Notes under the pieces: generated by a model
What the model was told of the DNA's origin: nothing
Databases searched by the model: none
What the model saw: only the letters and a program-made list of their open reading frames with translations
Assembly (NCBI GenBank): GCA_015068055.1
Contig: SVLG01000003.1
Coordinates: forward strand, 1-64,000
Direction: 5' to 3'
DNA from: Oscillospiraceae bacterium
GTDB taxonomy: Bacteria > Bacillota_A > Clostridia > Oscillospirales > Oscillospiraceae
Length of the DNA stretch: 64,000 nt
Made by a program: the position numbers and the translations under genes
In this document: positions 43,611-51,883 of the stretch, piece after piece
Layout: every line of letters begins with the position of its first letter
Numbering within the stretch: position 1 is the first letter of the stretch

Positions 43611-46217
43611 CACTTTCTTTTTGCGCAGGAGTCTTACCACCGCCAAGGCGACCACAAGGGCGGCGGCAAAGATGGGGACGGGACTCAGCTCAAAGGGAAG
43701 CTGTACCAGCGCAACGGCGCTGTCATCTTCGGTCCAGTCCATGATGAGATAGCTCTTTTCCACACGGAAGCTTTGCTCAACCCATTCTTCATCCCGCAGC
43801 ACCAGTAGCCGGATGCGCTCCCGGTCGATTTCCTCGCCCAACCGCAGCCGCAGCCGTTCCGCCGTACCGCTGCCGCTGAAGGTGACGGAGTGCTTTTCCA
43901 AAAGCGTCTCGCCTTCAGCCAGCGGGGGACTGGCGTTGATACGGCCCATACGGACGCTGTCTCCTTCCAGGAAGTCGCCCTCCAGCAGCAGAAGAGCCAG
44001 ACCGTTCTCATCCTTTTTGGAACTTTCAATAACCTTTTGATGGGGGATATAGAGAGCCTCAAAGCTCATATCAAAGAGAATCTCCGTGTGCTTTGCCTCG
44101 TCGAGACCGGCCCATTCGGCTTCACAGTCTTCCTTTTCCGGCAGGGCGGGGATGTCCTCCGCTGTAAGCTGACTGCCCACGGGTTTGCGGAGTTCTTCCA
44201 CATTCTCATCGTCAAAGTGGAAACGAATGAAGGCACCGGTGAAAAGCTCGGGCAGATTTTCCAGCTTCAGGAACCTCTGCAGCTCCAAAGGCTCGGCCAC
44301 GCCGGCATAGCTGATGCCGTCAATGGCACCGGTATCCGCTTCTACCGGATGGTAGTAGTTTCCGGCCATGAGGACTTCGTCTTCTTCGGGTTCCAGCGGC
44401 TCCGCGAAACCCAGAATGGCACCCTGCCGCTCCCGGGCATCCGTCAGGATGACCATACTGCGGCAGTCGGTGGCCCGACCGGCGCTGCCGGCGATGCCGC
44501 CCACATAGTCCGTACCGCTGACGACGCAGTTGGCGCTGCAGCTGCGAAGCCAACCCGTGCTGCGGCCCACCACGCCGCCCACATATTCTGCGGCGCTGCT
44601 GCCCACGCTGCCGGAGTTGATACAGTCTTTCACAAGACCGAGGGGCTGCCAGCCCACAATGCCGCCCGCGTGCTGCTTGGCGGCGGTGACTTCGCCGTAG
44701 TTGTCCGAGCGCAGGAGAACGGCCCGAATCCGGCTTTCAAACTTCATGGACTCGTCGCCCAGAAGCTCCAGATCCTCCAGCACGTCCAGATCGTTTTCCA
44801 TGGCGATGGCACCGGCCACGCCGCCCACGTTGAGGTCGGCCAGAACGCTGCCGTGGTTTACGCAGTCCGCCACCTTGCCGATGAGTTCTTCCTCGGTGTC
44901 CTCATCGGAGACATCGGTGATGCTGCCGCCTACATTCTCCTTGGCCGCACCGATGGTGGCACCCATGGCGCTGATTTGTCCGGACAGTGCCTGCACATCC
45001 TGAGTAAGACCGTTGACGGTGGTGGTCAGTGTGCCGCTCATGGCATTGACTGTGCCGCCCATGGCGCTGAGGGAACCGGAGAGGACGTTTTGCGCCGCCT
45101 GCATGCTGTCAGGATCGGGGATGCCTCCGCCGCCCAACAGGGGGGTAAGAGCCTCCGCGGCGCTCTGCGCCTGTCCGTACAGGGTGTTCAGCTGCCCGTA
45201 GAGGGGTTCGGCGTTGCTCTGGGCATTGGCCGCCGTACGGTTGACCAGATAGGACATACCGCCCAGCTGCTGTTCCAGAATCTGCAGGGCATCTTCCGTG
45301 TATTCAATCAGGCTGTTGGGCTCCATCTGGCCAACAATGCCGCCCACTTCCTTGCGGCCCCGGACATCGCCGTAGTTGTGGCAGCCGCTGACATGGCCCT
45401 GCTGCGTACCGGCAATGCCGCCGATGTTGTAGCCCATGTGTTTATAGCCCACATCGCCGCGGTTTTCCGACTCCCGGATCACGCCGAGATTGAGACCGGC
45501 AATGCCGCCCACGTCGGTGACGGTGTTGGCGGCTTCGGTGCCGGTGAGGGTCTCCAGCTCCACATCCTCCAGCTCCACGCTGTTCTGCTGGGCGGTGATG
45601 TTTACCGCAGCACCGTTGAAGCAGGAGCGTACCACCCCGAGGTTTTCACCGGCGATACCGCCGATGAAGTGGTCGCCGATCAGCTCGCCCTTCATGCGGC
45701 AGTTTTCCAGAATGCCGGTAACGGTGTTTTTACCGGCGATGCCGCCCACCCGGTCGCCCCCGGAGACCGTGCCCTGGAAGCTGCAGTCTACAATGACGCC
45801 GGCGTTTTCACCGGCGATACCGCCGATGCAGCCCCGGCTGCCGCCGGGGGTGACACTGCCCTGTACATGAAGCTTTTCCACCCGGGCGTCCGCGGTAAGA
45901 TAACGGAACAGGCCCAGAGCGGAGCCGTCACAGTCGATAAGGAGTCCGGTAATGCTGTGGCCGTTGCCGTCAAAGTGGCCGGCAAACCAGGGAATGCCGC
46001 TGAAGTTCACACCGTCCAGATCAATATCGACTTCCAGTCTTACGGAAAGACCCGTGCTGTAGCTGTCCAGACGGCAGTTTTCGGCAAAATCAAGAAATTC
46101 TTCGGCAGAACTGATATGCAGGGGGGGAGCCTCCTCCCCGGCGGCCAGAACACCGAGGCTGAGAGAGAAGGCAAAAAGGACGGCCCATGCCAGACGAAAA
46201 AGATGCTTATGCTTCAT
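43590..46217 (-). CDS. Exported GLUG-motif repeat protein with C-terminal membrane anchor
   Basis: 875 residues. Signal peptide (about 1-26), then many repeats of the form VGGIAGxNxGxIxxCxxxGxV (for example GCIGGIAGENAGVIVDC, VGGIVGRSTGWLRSC), the GLUG motif seen in M26 peptidases and adhesins; they likely build a beta-solenoid. A helical interruption (about 335-430, with repeated MGGTVNAMSGTL-like turns) splits the repeats. The last residues are a membrane helix and a basic tail. No protease motif is seen. It overlaps the MMPL gene by 11 bases, so the pair is translationally coupled. ATG at 46217 follows AAGGAGG. Confidence 0.82.
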   Translation of the reverse strand: MKHKHLFRLAWAVLFAFSLSLGVLAAGEEAPPLHISSAEEFLDFAENCRLDSYSTGLSVRLEVDIDLDGVNFSGIPWFAGHFDGNGHSITGLLIDCDGSALGLFRYLTADARVEKLHVQGSVTPGGSRGCIGGIAGENAGVIVDCSFQGTVSGGDRVGGIAGKNTVTGILENCRMKGELIGDHFIGGIAGENLGVVRSCFNGAAVNITAQQNSVELEDVELETLTGTEAANTVTDVGGIAGLNLGVIRESENRGDVGYKHMGYNIGGIAGTQQGHVSGCHNYGDVRGRKEVGGIVGQMEPNSLIEYTEDALQILEQQLGGMSYLVNRTAANAQSNAEPLYGQLNTLYGQAQSAAEALTPLLGGGGIPDPDSMQAAQNVLSGSLSAMGGTVNAMSGTLTTTVNGLTQDVQALSGQISAMGATIGAAKENVGGSITDVSDEDTEEELIGKVADCVNHGSVLADLNVGGVAGAIAMENDLDVLEDLELLGDESMKFESRIRAVLLRSDNYGEVTAAKQHAGGIVGWQPLGLVKDCINSGSVGSSAAEYVGGVVGRSTGWLRSCSANCVVSGTDYVGGIAGSAGRATDCRSMVILTDARERQGAILGFAEPLEPEEDEVLMAGNYYHPVEADTGAIDGISYAGVAEPLELQRFLKLENLPELFTGAFIRFHFDDENVEELRKPVGSQLTAEDIPALPEKEDCEAEWAGLDEAKHTEILFDMSFEALYIPHQKVIESSKKDENGLALLLLEGDFLEGDSVRMGRINASPPLAEGETLLEKHSVTFSGSGTAERLRLRLGEEIDRERIRLLVLRDEEWVEQSFRVEKSYLIMDWTEDDSAVALVQLPFELSPVPIFAAALVVALAVVRLLRKKKVKEEVSL

Positions 46218-48645
46218 CTTCACTGCCTCCTTCTTCGGTGAATTCACCGCCGGTGGATACCGTGGCGCTGATATCGCCGCGGATTATGCCGCTGATATCC
46301 GCGTCCACATAGCCGGAAATATGGCCGCGTATGTGGCCATGAACCTGCACTTTGCCGTTGGCCTGCCGCTCCCGGGGTTCGAAGCCCTTGACATGGAAAC
46401 GGGTGCGCTCGATGATGGAGTCGCCCAGCACCAGTATGGAGGGAAGCACAAAGAGAACGAGAACCACCGAAATGGCGGTACCGCGGCCGATGCAGGTACC
46501 CAGAATGGCGATGACCGGCTGGGCCGTCATATTGCCGATGAGGAGACCGGCTGAGGAGAGCATGACACCGGAGGTGAAAACGGTGGGGAAGGCGGAGTTT
46601 ACCGCGTGGATGATGGCCTCCTTATGGGGATAGCGGGCCTTTTCTTCCTGGTAGTGGCTGGAGATTACGATGGCGTAGTCAATGTTGGCACCCATCTGCA
46701 GCGCCACCACGATCATATAGCCAAGGAAATAGAGCGGCGTATTGGTCAGCGTCGGTATGGAGAAGTTGATCCAGATACTGCCCTGTATGACCAGAATGAG
46801 AAGGATGGGGAGACCTGCCGAGCGGAAAGTGAAGAGAAGTATCAGAATAACGAAAAGGGCAGACAGCACACTGATGAGCAGGTTGTCGCGCTCAAAGGAG
46901 GCGGCCAGATCCCGGGAGGAAGTGGAGTTGCCCACCAGATAATAGTCTCCCTCATAGTATTGCCCGATGATATCCCGGACCTGCTGGAGGAAGTCGTAGG
47001 TGCGCTGGCCTTCCTCCGGGAGGTTTATATAGACCACCATGCGGCTGTATTCCTCGCTCTGCATCTGTTCCTTGGCCATGTCCAGCTGATCAAGCATGCC
47101 GCCCATCTCCCCGGCCATGCTGCCAAGATCGATGTTGCGGCTTTCCATCTGTTCCTTCAGATAGATAAACATATCGAAAAGGGGAACCCGGTACTCCTCC
47201 AGTCCGCTGAGGAGTTCGCCGTACTGGTCATTCTCCACGGCATAGGCGCTGTAAAGGAGCTGTACCACTTCAATGTCCATACCCAGCAGCTCCGAAAGCT
47301 CCCGGGGATTGAGGGCGTCGGTGAGCATATGCCCTTCCATGGCCTCAATGCCCGCAAGTCCCATGGTGCTTTTTACCTCGGGGAGGGTGTTGAGTTCGGC
47401 AAGAATCTTGCCCTCCGCCTCGTAATTGCCCCGGGGAACAAGAATGGCGAACATATTTGTCTCGCCAAAATTGTCAAGGATCTCAAAGTAGGAAATCTGC
47501 AGTTCACTCATCTTGGTGGACTTTATCTTGTTATAGCTGTAGGCAAAGGGGGCGTTGCTGGAGAAGTAATAGGCACCGATGAGGGAAAGCGTAAAGAGGA
47601 TGGGCAGCACCCGCCGCATTTTTACGGCGAATTTGCCTACAAAGTCGATGTTGGGCAGGAGCTTTTTATGCCGTGTTTTATCCAGCAGCGGGCAGAAAAG
47701 CACCAGTAGTCCCGGCATGAGTGTAAAGACGGAGAGAAGGCTCAGGAATATGGCCTTGATAAGCACATAGGCCATATCTCTGCCAATGCCGAATTCCATG
47801 AAGCTCAGGGCGAAAAGACCGCCGATGGTGGTGAGAGAGGAGGCACTGATCTCCGGAATGGCTTTGCTGAGTGCGGCAATGGCACTCTCCCGGGCCGGCT
47901 TCGTCTCGTGTTCGTCGGTGAAGCGGTGGCAGAGGATGATGGCGTAGTCAATGGCCAGCGCCAGCTGCAGTACCACGGCCACGGCGTCGGAGATGAAGCT
48001 GATGGTACCGAGAATGAAGTTGGTGCCCATGTTCAGGAGGGCTGCCGCCGCAAAGGTCATCAGCAGCACCGGCACTTCCATGTAGGCCCGGGAGGTAAGC
48101 GTCATCACAATGAAGATGATGATAACCGCAACAATGAGGATCACCAGCATCTCTCCGCGCATAACGCTGTTTTCGTCATAGCCTACCTGCGTATAGAAAG
48201 CGGTGTCGTAAGGCGCCAGCATTTCCCGGATCTCCGCCAGGGCGTTGGTGCTGATTTCATCGAAGTTGCCGCCGTCGAAGTTTACGTCAAAGAGGGCCGC
48301 CGCATTGGTGTAATGCTCCGGTGAATCATCAAAGGTTACCATGGTAACCCCTTTGATCTTCGCGATCTCGTTGGCCAGTTCCTGTGCCGTTTCAAAACTC
48401 ACGTTGCTGACCATGATCTGGCCCATGCCGTACGTTTTGAAGTTGCGGTTCATGGCCTCTACGCCGAGCCGCGTCTCCGTGCCTTCGGGAAGATAGGCCG
48501 TTACGTCATTTTCCACATGCACCCAGCCCATGGCGTTGATGCAGAAAACGAAGGCAAATATGTACAGAAGAAAGATCTGGTTTCGTTTGTCCACGATAAA
48601 GGTTGCCAGTCTTTCGATGAAACCGCCGCTTTTTTTCTCTTTCAT
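46207..48645 (-). CDS. MMPL/RND family exporter with repeat-like C-terminal tail
   Basis: 812 residues with two repeats of an RND half: helix 1 near 22-40, a soluble domain, five helices near 168-330, then the same pattern at 350-760. Motifs LALAIDYAIILCHRF and LQMGANIDYAIVISSHY carry the proton-relay Asp of MMPL proteins. The last ~45 residues (VQVHGHIRGHISGYVDADIS...) repeat an [VI]xG[YHI] pattern like a short bactofilin-type beta-helix. Family members export lipids or other hydrophobic compounds. The operon also encodes a GLUG protein and is preceded by a perfect palindrome overlapping the promoter. Confidence 0.9.
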   Translation of the reverse strand: MKEKKSGGFIERLATFIVDKRNQIFLLYIFAFVFCINAMGWVHVENDVTAYLPEGTETRLGVEAMNRNFKTYGMGQIMVSNVSFETAQELANEIAKIKGVTMVTFDDSPEHYTNAAALFDVNFDGGNFDEISTNALAEIREMLAPYDTAFYTQVGYDENSVMRGEMLVILIVAVIIIFIVMTLTSRAYMEVPVLLMTFAAAALLNMGTNFILGTISFISDAVAVVLQLALAIDYAIILCHRFTDEHETKPARESAIAALSKAIPEISASSLTTIGGLFALSFMEFGIGRDMAYVLIKAIFLSLLSVFTLMPGLLVLFCPLLDKTRHKKLLPNIDFVGKFAVKMRRVLPILFTLSLIGAYYFSSNAPFAYSYNKIKSTKMSELQISYFEILDNFGETNMFAILVPRGNYEAEGKILAELNTLPEVKSTMGLAGIEAMEGHMLTDALNPRELSELLGMDIEVVQLLYSAYAVENDQYGELLSGLEEYRVPLFDMFIYLKEQMESRNIDLGSMAGEMGGMLDQLDMAKEQMQSEEYSRMVVYINLPEEGQRTYDFLQQVRDIIGQYYEGDYYLVGNSTSSRDLAASFERDNLLISVLSALFVILILLFTFRSAGLPILLILVIQGSIWINFSIPTLTNTPLYFLGYMIVVALQMGANIDYAIVISSHYQEEKARYPHKEAIIHAVNSAFPTVFTSGVMLSSAGLLIGNMTAQPVIAILGTCIGRGTAISVVLVLFVLPSILVLGDSIIERTRFHVKGFEPRERQANGKVQVHGHIRGHISGYVDADISGIIRGDISATVSTGGEFTEEGGSEDEA

Positions 48646-48666
48646 GTATCGAGCCTCATTTGTTGA

Positions 48667-48680
48667 AAAGGTTAACCTTT
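48667..48680. promoter_or_regulatory. Palindromic operator AAAGGTTAACCTTT
   Basis: Perfect 14-bp palindrome placed directly after the -10 box of the MMPL promoter, where a bound repressor would block transcription. Its size and position fit a TetR-type operator; no such regulator is in the window. Confidence 0.65.
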
Positions 48681-48709
48681 ATTATAATAAAAAACCATGC
48701 AGAGAGCAA
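48681..48709 (-). promoter_or_regulatory. Promoter of MMPL-GLUG operon
   Basis: TTGCTC (48704-48709), 17 bases, TATAAT (48681-48686), minus strand. Confidence 0.75.
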
Positions 48710-48725
48710 GGACGGATTTTGCCTG

Positions 48726-50669
48726 CTAAGGTTTGGCGTTGGCTTCTTTGATCATCAGGGATTCAACGGCCAGTGCCAGCTGTCGGCTGTCTTCGGACAG
48801 ACCCAGAAAGGAGGGGGATACGGCATGGGGCAGGGAGAATGTTATGTCAACTAATCCGCTGTCGGGGACGGTGAAGGTAAAAACTATATCCTGGTCGTTC
48901 CCCACCATGGTATCCATGACGCAATGACCATTGACAGCAATGGAAACCTTCTGCGCCCCGCCGAAAACGTCCAGAAGAGTCAGCCGCGCCGTCAGCGTTT
49001 TGTCCCAAAAGTCCTTGTCCAGCCGGAATACGATCTTTGCCTCCGGTTTCTCTGTCCAGCTGTGTGTTTTCTCCGGATGGGAAAAACCCTCCTGCGCATA
49101 GTCTCCGGCGTTGTAGCCGTCCTGCGTGAAGGTTATGGGCTGCGACGGATCGTAAAGACTGCACAGAAGCAGGCTCTTGCTGCGGGGGACGGAGATATAT
49201 CGTTCCTTTTCGTCAAGCTTCTGAAGCTGCGCGGCAAACCATCGCATGTCCTCGCTGCTGCCGAAGACGGAACGCTGCAATTTGTCGGCGTCTTTCCGAC
49301 TGGCCAGGATTTTTCGTATGAAATCGCGCTCATCCCGATAGAGAACCGGGGTTTCGTAGTCGTAGCCGCCGTCCGTGTGAGCGATGCGGGAATAGAATGT
49401 TGAGGGCAGAGGATTGTACAGGGCGGGGTGTGTATCCAGTGCATAGCTGGCCGGCGGCATCATTTCGGTGTATAGAAGGGGTTTGCAGATATACACCATA
49501 TAGCTTTCCCAGAGGAGAGAGGTGCCCAGCAGCAGACAGATGCAGGTGTTGACGGCGCCTGCGCTGGCCTTCCCTGCAAAGCAGTCGTCCCAAAAGACGG
49601 TGATCGCAAAAAGAAGAATAAGCACAGACCAGGCGGAGTATCTGGCGATACCGGTCATACCGGAGTTTATATGGGACATAAAGGAGTAGGCGAATACAGT
49701 GGCAAGAAAGGCTGCAAACATGACAGCAAAGCGGGGTTTGCGTCGGATCAGAGAAATAACGGCCATGAGGAAGGCGAGGGGGAGAAGGAGCGGATAGTAG
49801 GGGAGAATGCCAAAGTTGAGATCAAAGAGATAGGCGCGCATATGTGCCCAAACGAGGCTGCCGTCGATCAGAAAATTATCGTATGAAGCCGTCAGGTTGA
49901 TATAGCCGGTGTGGTAGTAATTGTACGCGAAGGGAAGCAGACCAACCAGAAAACAGCAGCCGAATTTTACGGTGCGCAGGAGGGCCGGTGGAAAGTATTC
50001 TTTCCCAAAGCTCTTTGCCTTGAGACCGGCATACTCTTCCCGGAGAAACTCTGCGATCATAAAAAGACCCGCGGCCAGCGCTGTGGGGTTCATGGTACCG
50101 GCAACAGAAAGAAAGAGTGCGGCTCTGTTCCATTGCCTGTTGTGCCAGAATACCATGGCGCATCCCAGCAGGGCGGCAATCAGCACCTCCGCCGAAACCC
50201 AGGTGTAGTAGAAGCGTATGGTACCGAAGGCCAGCAGCAGGATGAGCATGAGCCGCCGGCCGTGGCTGATGTTCAGCCTTCGGTGAACCAGCCACAGCAT
50301 GCCTGCGTAGGCCAGCAGATTGGTCAGCGGAAAAGCATAGACCACAGGCAGTTTGAGGATGCGGAAAAGACAGAGAAGGGGCAGGCAGGCAATGGAGTAG
50401 GTGGGGAAGTAAAAGGTGAGTTCCTCACCGCTGCGGGTAAAACGACCGGAGAGAGCAAGAGGATAGTCTTTCCATTCCGGAATGGCTTCATGGTATAAGA
50501 GCACATCTTCATTGGAAACGCCGAATGTCCCGTCGTTCATCATTGACACCGCGGCCAGGGCATAGTCGTCGCACTCACCGTAGGGCAATATGTCGCTCAT
50601 GGAGAAAAGGACCAGAAAAAAGCTCAGGTAGACGAGGATAAAACCCTTTGTCAAACGGTTTATTCTCAC
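48726..50669 (-). CDS. GT-C-like polytopic membrane protein
   Basis: 647 residues. About ten helices occupy residues 8-415, with an early acidic loop (DILPYGECDDYALAAVSMMND) where GT-C glycosyltransferases keep their catalytic Asp. The C-terminal 230 residues are soluble and end in a beta-rich region (about 545-635). It may transfer a lipid-linked sugar to an envelope polymer; acceptor and sugar are unknown. GTG at 50669 is chosen because AAGGAG lies nine bases upstream, whereas the longer ATG at 50711 sits inside the promoter. Confidence 0.6.
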   Translation of the reverse strand: MRINRLTKGFILVYLSFFLVLFSMSDILPYGECDDYALAAVSMMNDGTFGVSNEDVLLYHEAIPEWKDYPLALSGRFTRSGEELTFYFPTYSIACLPLLCLFRILKLPVVYAFPLTNLLAYAGMLWLVHRRLNISHGRRLMLILLLAFGTIRFYYTWVSAEVLIAALLGCAMVFWHNRQWNRAALFLSVAGTMNPTALAAGLFMIAEFLREEYAGLKAKSFGKEYFPPALLRTVKFGCCFLVGLLPFAYNYYHTGYINLTASYDNFLIDGSLVWAHMRAYLFDLNFGILPYYPLLLPLAFLMAVISLIRRKPRFAVMFAAFLATVFAYSFMSHINSGMTGIARYSAWSVLILLFAITVFWDDCFAGKASAGAVNTCICLLLGTSLLWESYMVYICKPLLYTEMMPPASYALDTHPALYNPLPSTFYSRIAHTDGGYDYETPVLYRDERDFIRKILASRKDADKLQRSVFGSSEDMRWFAAQLQKLDEKERYISVPRSKSLLLCSLYDPSQPITFTQDGYNAGDYAQEGFSHPEKTHSWTEKPEAKIVFRLDKDFWDKTLTARLTLLDVFGGAQKVSIAVNGHCVMDTMVGNDQDIVFTFTVPDSGLVDITFSLPHAVSPSFLGLSEDSRQLALAVESLMIKEANAKP

Positions 50670-50701
50670 AGGAAAAGTCTCCTTGTTTGTGTTATACGGA
50701 T

Positions 50702-50730
50702 ACTTTAGCATAGGATAATCCGGTTGACAA
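50702..50730 (-). promoter_or_regulatory. Promoter of GT-C-like gene
   Basis: TTGTCA (50725-50730), 17 bases, TAAAGT (50702-50707), minus strand. Its -35 box coincides with that of the divergent promoter. Confidence 0.6.
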
Positions 50731-50751
50731 TGCCCGTGTTTGTGCTATGAT
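50724..50751 (+). promoter_or_regulatory. Promoter of dipeptidase gene
   Basis: TTGACA (50724-50729), 16 bases, TATGAT (50746-50751). Confidence 0.65.
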
Positions 50752-50776
50752 TCCGGAGGGGAAAAGGGGGGTAAGC

Positions 50777-51724
50777 ATGATTGATCTCCACTGCGATACG
50801 CTTTTGAAGTGTTTTGAAAAGAGAGAGTTCCGTCTGCGCAGAAACGATGGGCACATCGATTTGGAGAAGATGCGCCGGGGCGGTCTGCGCGCTCAGTGCT
50901 TCGCCATCTATGTTCCTACCCATGAAGAAGATGTCGGCCTTGCGCCCATGGATTATTATCGGGAGGCCGTGAAGCTTTTCCGCAAAGAGCTGGCGGAAAA
51001 TGCAGATATCATGGCCCAGGCCCGGACAGCCGGGGAAATCGTGCAGAATATGGACGCCGGAAAACTCTCCGCCCTTCTCACCGTGGAAGATTCCGTGGCT
51101 CTGGAAGGGGATATCCGGCGTTTGGATGAGTTCTGGGCGGACGGGGTGCGGATGGCATCCTTCACCTGGAACTATGAAAACTCTTTGGCCTACCCCAACA
51201 GCTTTGATCCCGGGGAGATGAAGAAGGGGCTCAAGGACTTCGGCTTCGAGTGTCTGGAGCGGATGAATGCGCTTGGCGTGGTGGCGGATGTGTCCCATCT
51301 CTCGGAGGGGGGCTTCTGGGATGTTGTGAAGCACAGCAAAAAGCCTTTTGCGGCCAGCCATTCCTGTGCCCGGACTCTCTGTGACCACAGCCGCAATCTT
51401 ACGGATGCGCAGCTGCGCGCCATTGGCGAGACGGGCAGCGTGGTGGGTGTGAATTATTGTGCGGAGTTTCTCCGGGAGGGGGGCACACGAAGCTGCATTG
51501 GAGATATTGTGCGCCATCTGGACTATATGCGCCGGAAGGCCGGCATCGATGCGCTGGCGTTGGGCAGTGACTTTGATGGTATAAGCTGCGAACTGGAGCT
51601 GGCAGACTGCTCCTGGCTGCCCCGGTTGGTGGATGCCCTCGGTAGCTGCTTTACCGACGGAGAGATCGAAAAAATCTGCCGGGGCAATGCTCTGCGGTTG
51701 TTCAGGGACGTCATTGGAGAATAA
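50777..51724 (+). CDS. Membrane dipeptidase family (M19) peptidase
   Basis: 315 residues of the renal-dipeptidase type: zinc ligands in MIDLHCDTLL, a bridging Glu in LTVEDSVALEG, VADVSHLSEGGFW, and PFAASHSCARTLCDHSRNLTD. It cleaves dipeptides, including those with D-residues. No export signal is seen, so it is cytoplasmic. ATG at 50777 follows AAGGGGGG; the in-frame ATG upstream lies in the -10 box. Confidence 0.92.
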   Translation: MIDLHCDTLLKCFEKREFRLRRNDGHIDLEKMRRGGLRAQCFAIYVPTHEEDVGLAPMDYYREAVKLFRKELAENADIMAQARTAGEIVQNMDAGKLSALLTVEDSVALEGDIRRLDEFWADGVRMASFTWNYENSLAYPNSFDPGEMKKGLKDFGFECLERMNALGVVADVSHLSEGGFWDVVKHSKKPFAASHSCARTLCDHSRNLTDAQLRAIGETGSVVGVNYCAEFLREGGTRSCIGDIVRHLDYMRRKAGIDALALGSDFDGISCELELADCSWLPRLVDALGSCFTDGEIEKICRGNALRLFRDVIGE

Positions 51725-51730
51725 ACGAAA

Positions 51731-51764
51731 TCTGGCCTGTACCGTGTGGTACGGGCCAGATTTT
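51731..51764 (+). terminator. Terminator after dipeptidase gene
   Basis: AATCTGGCC-GTACC / GGTAC-GGCCAGATT stem, then TTTACG. Confidence 0.7.
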
Positions 51765-51883
51765 ACGCGGATTTCACAAAAGCTTTGCACCAATTCTGTC
51801 GCAATTGTCGAGGGGAAGCTATATAATGCATAACGTTGCGAAAAGAAAGAAATAAGAAAAACTTCCTGAGGAGTAAGAAGTTT

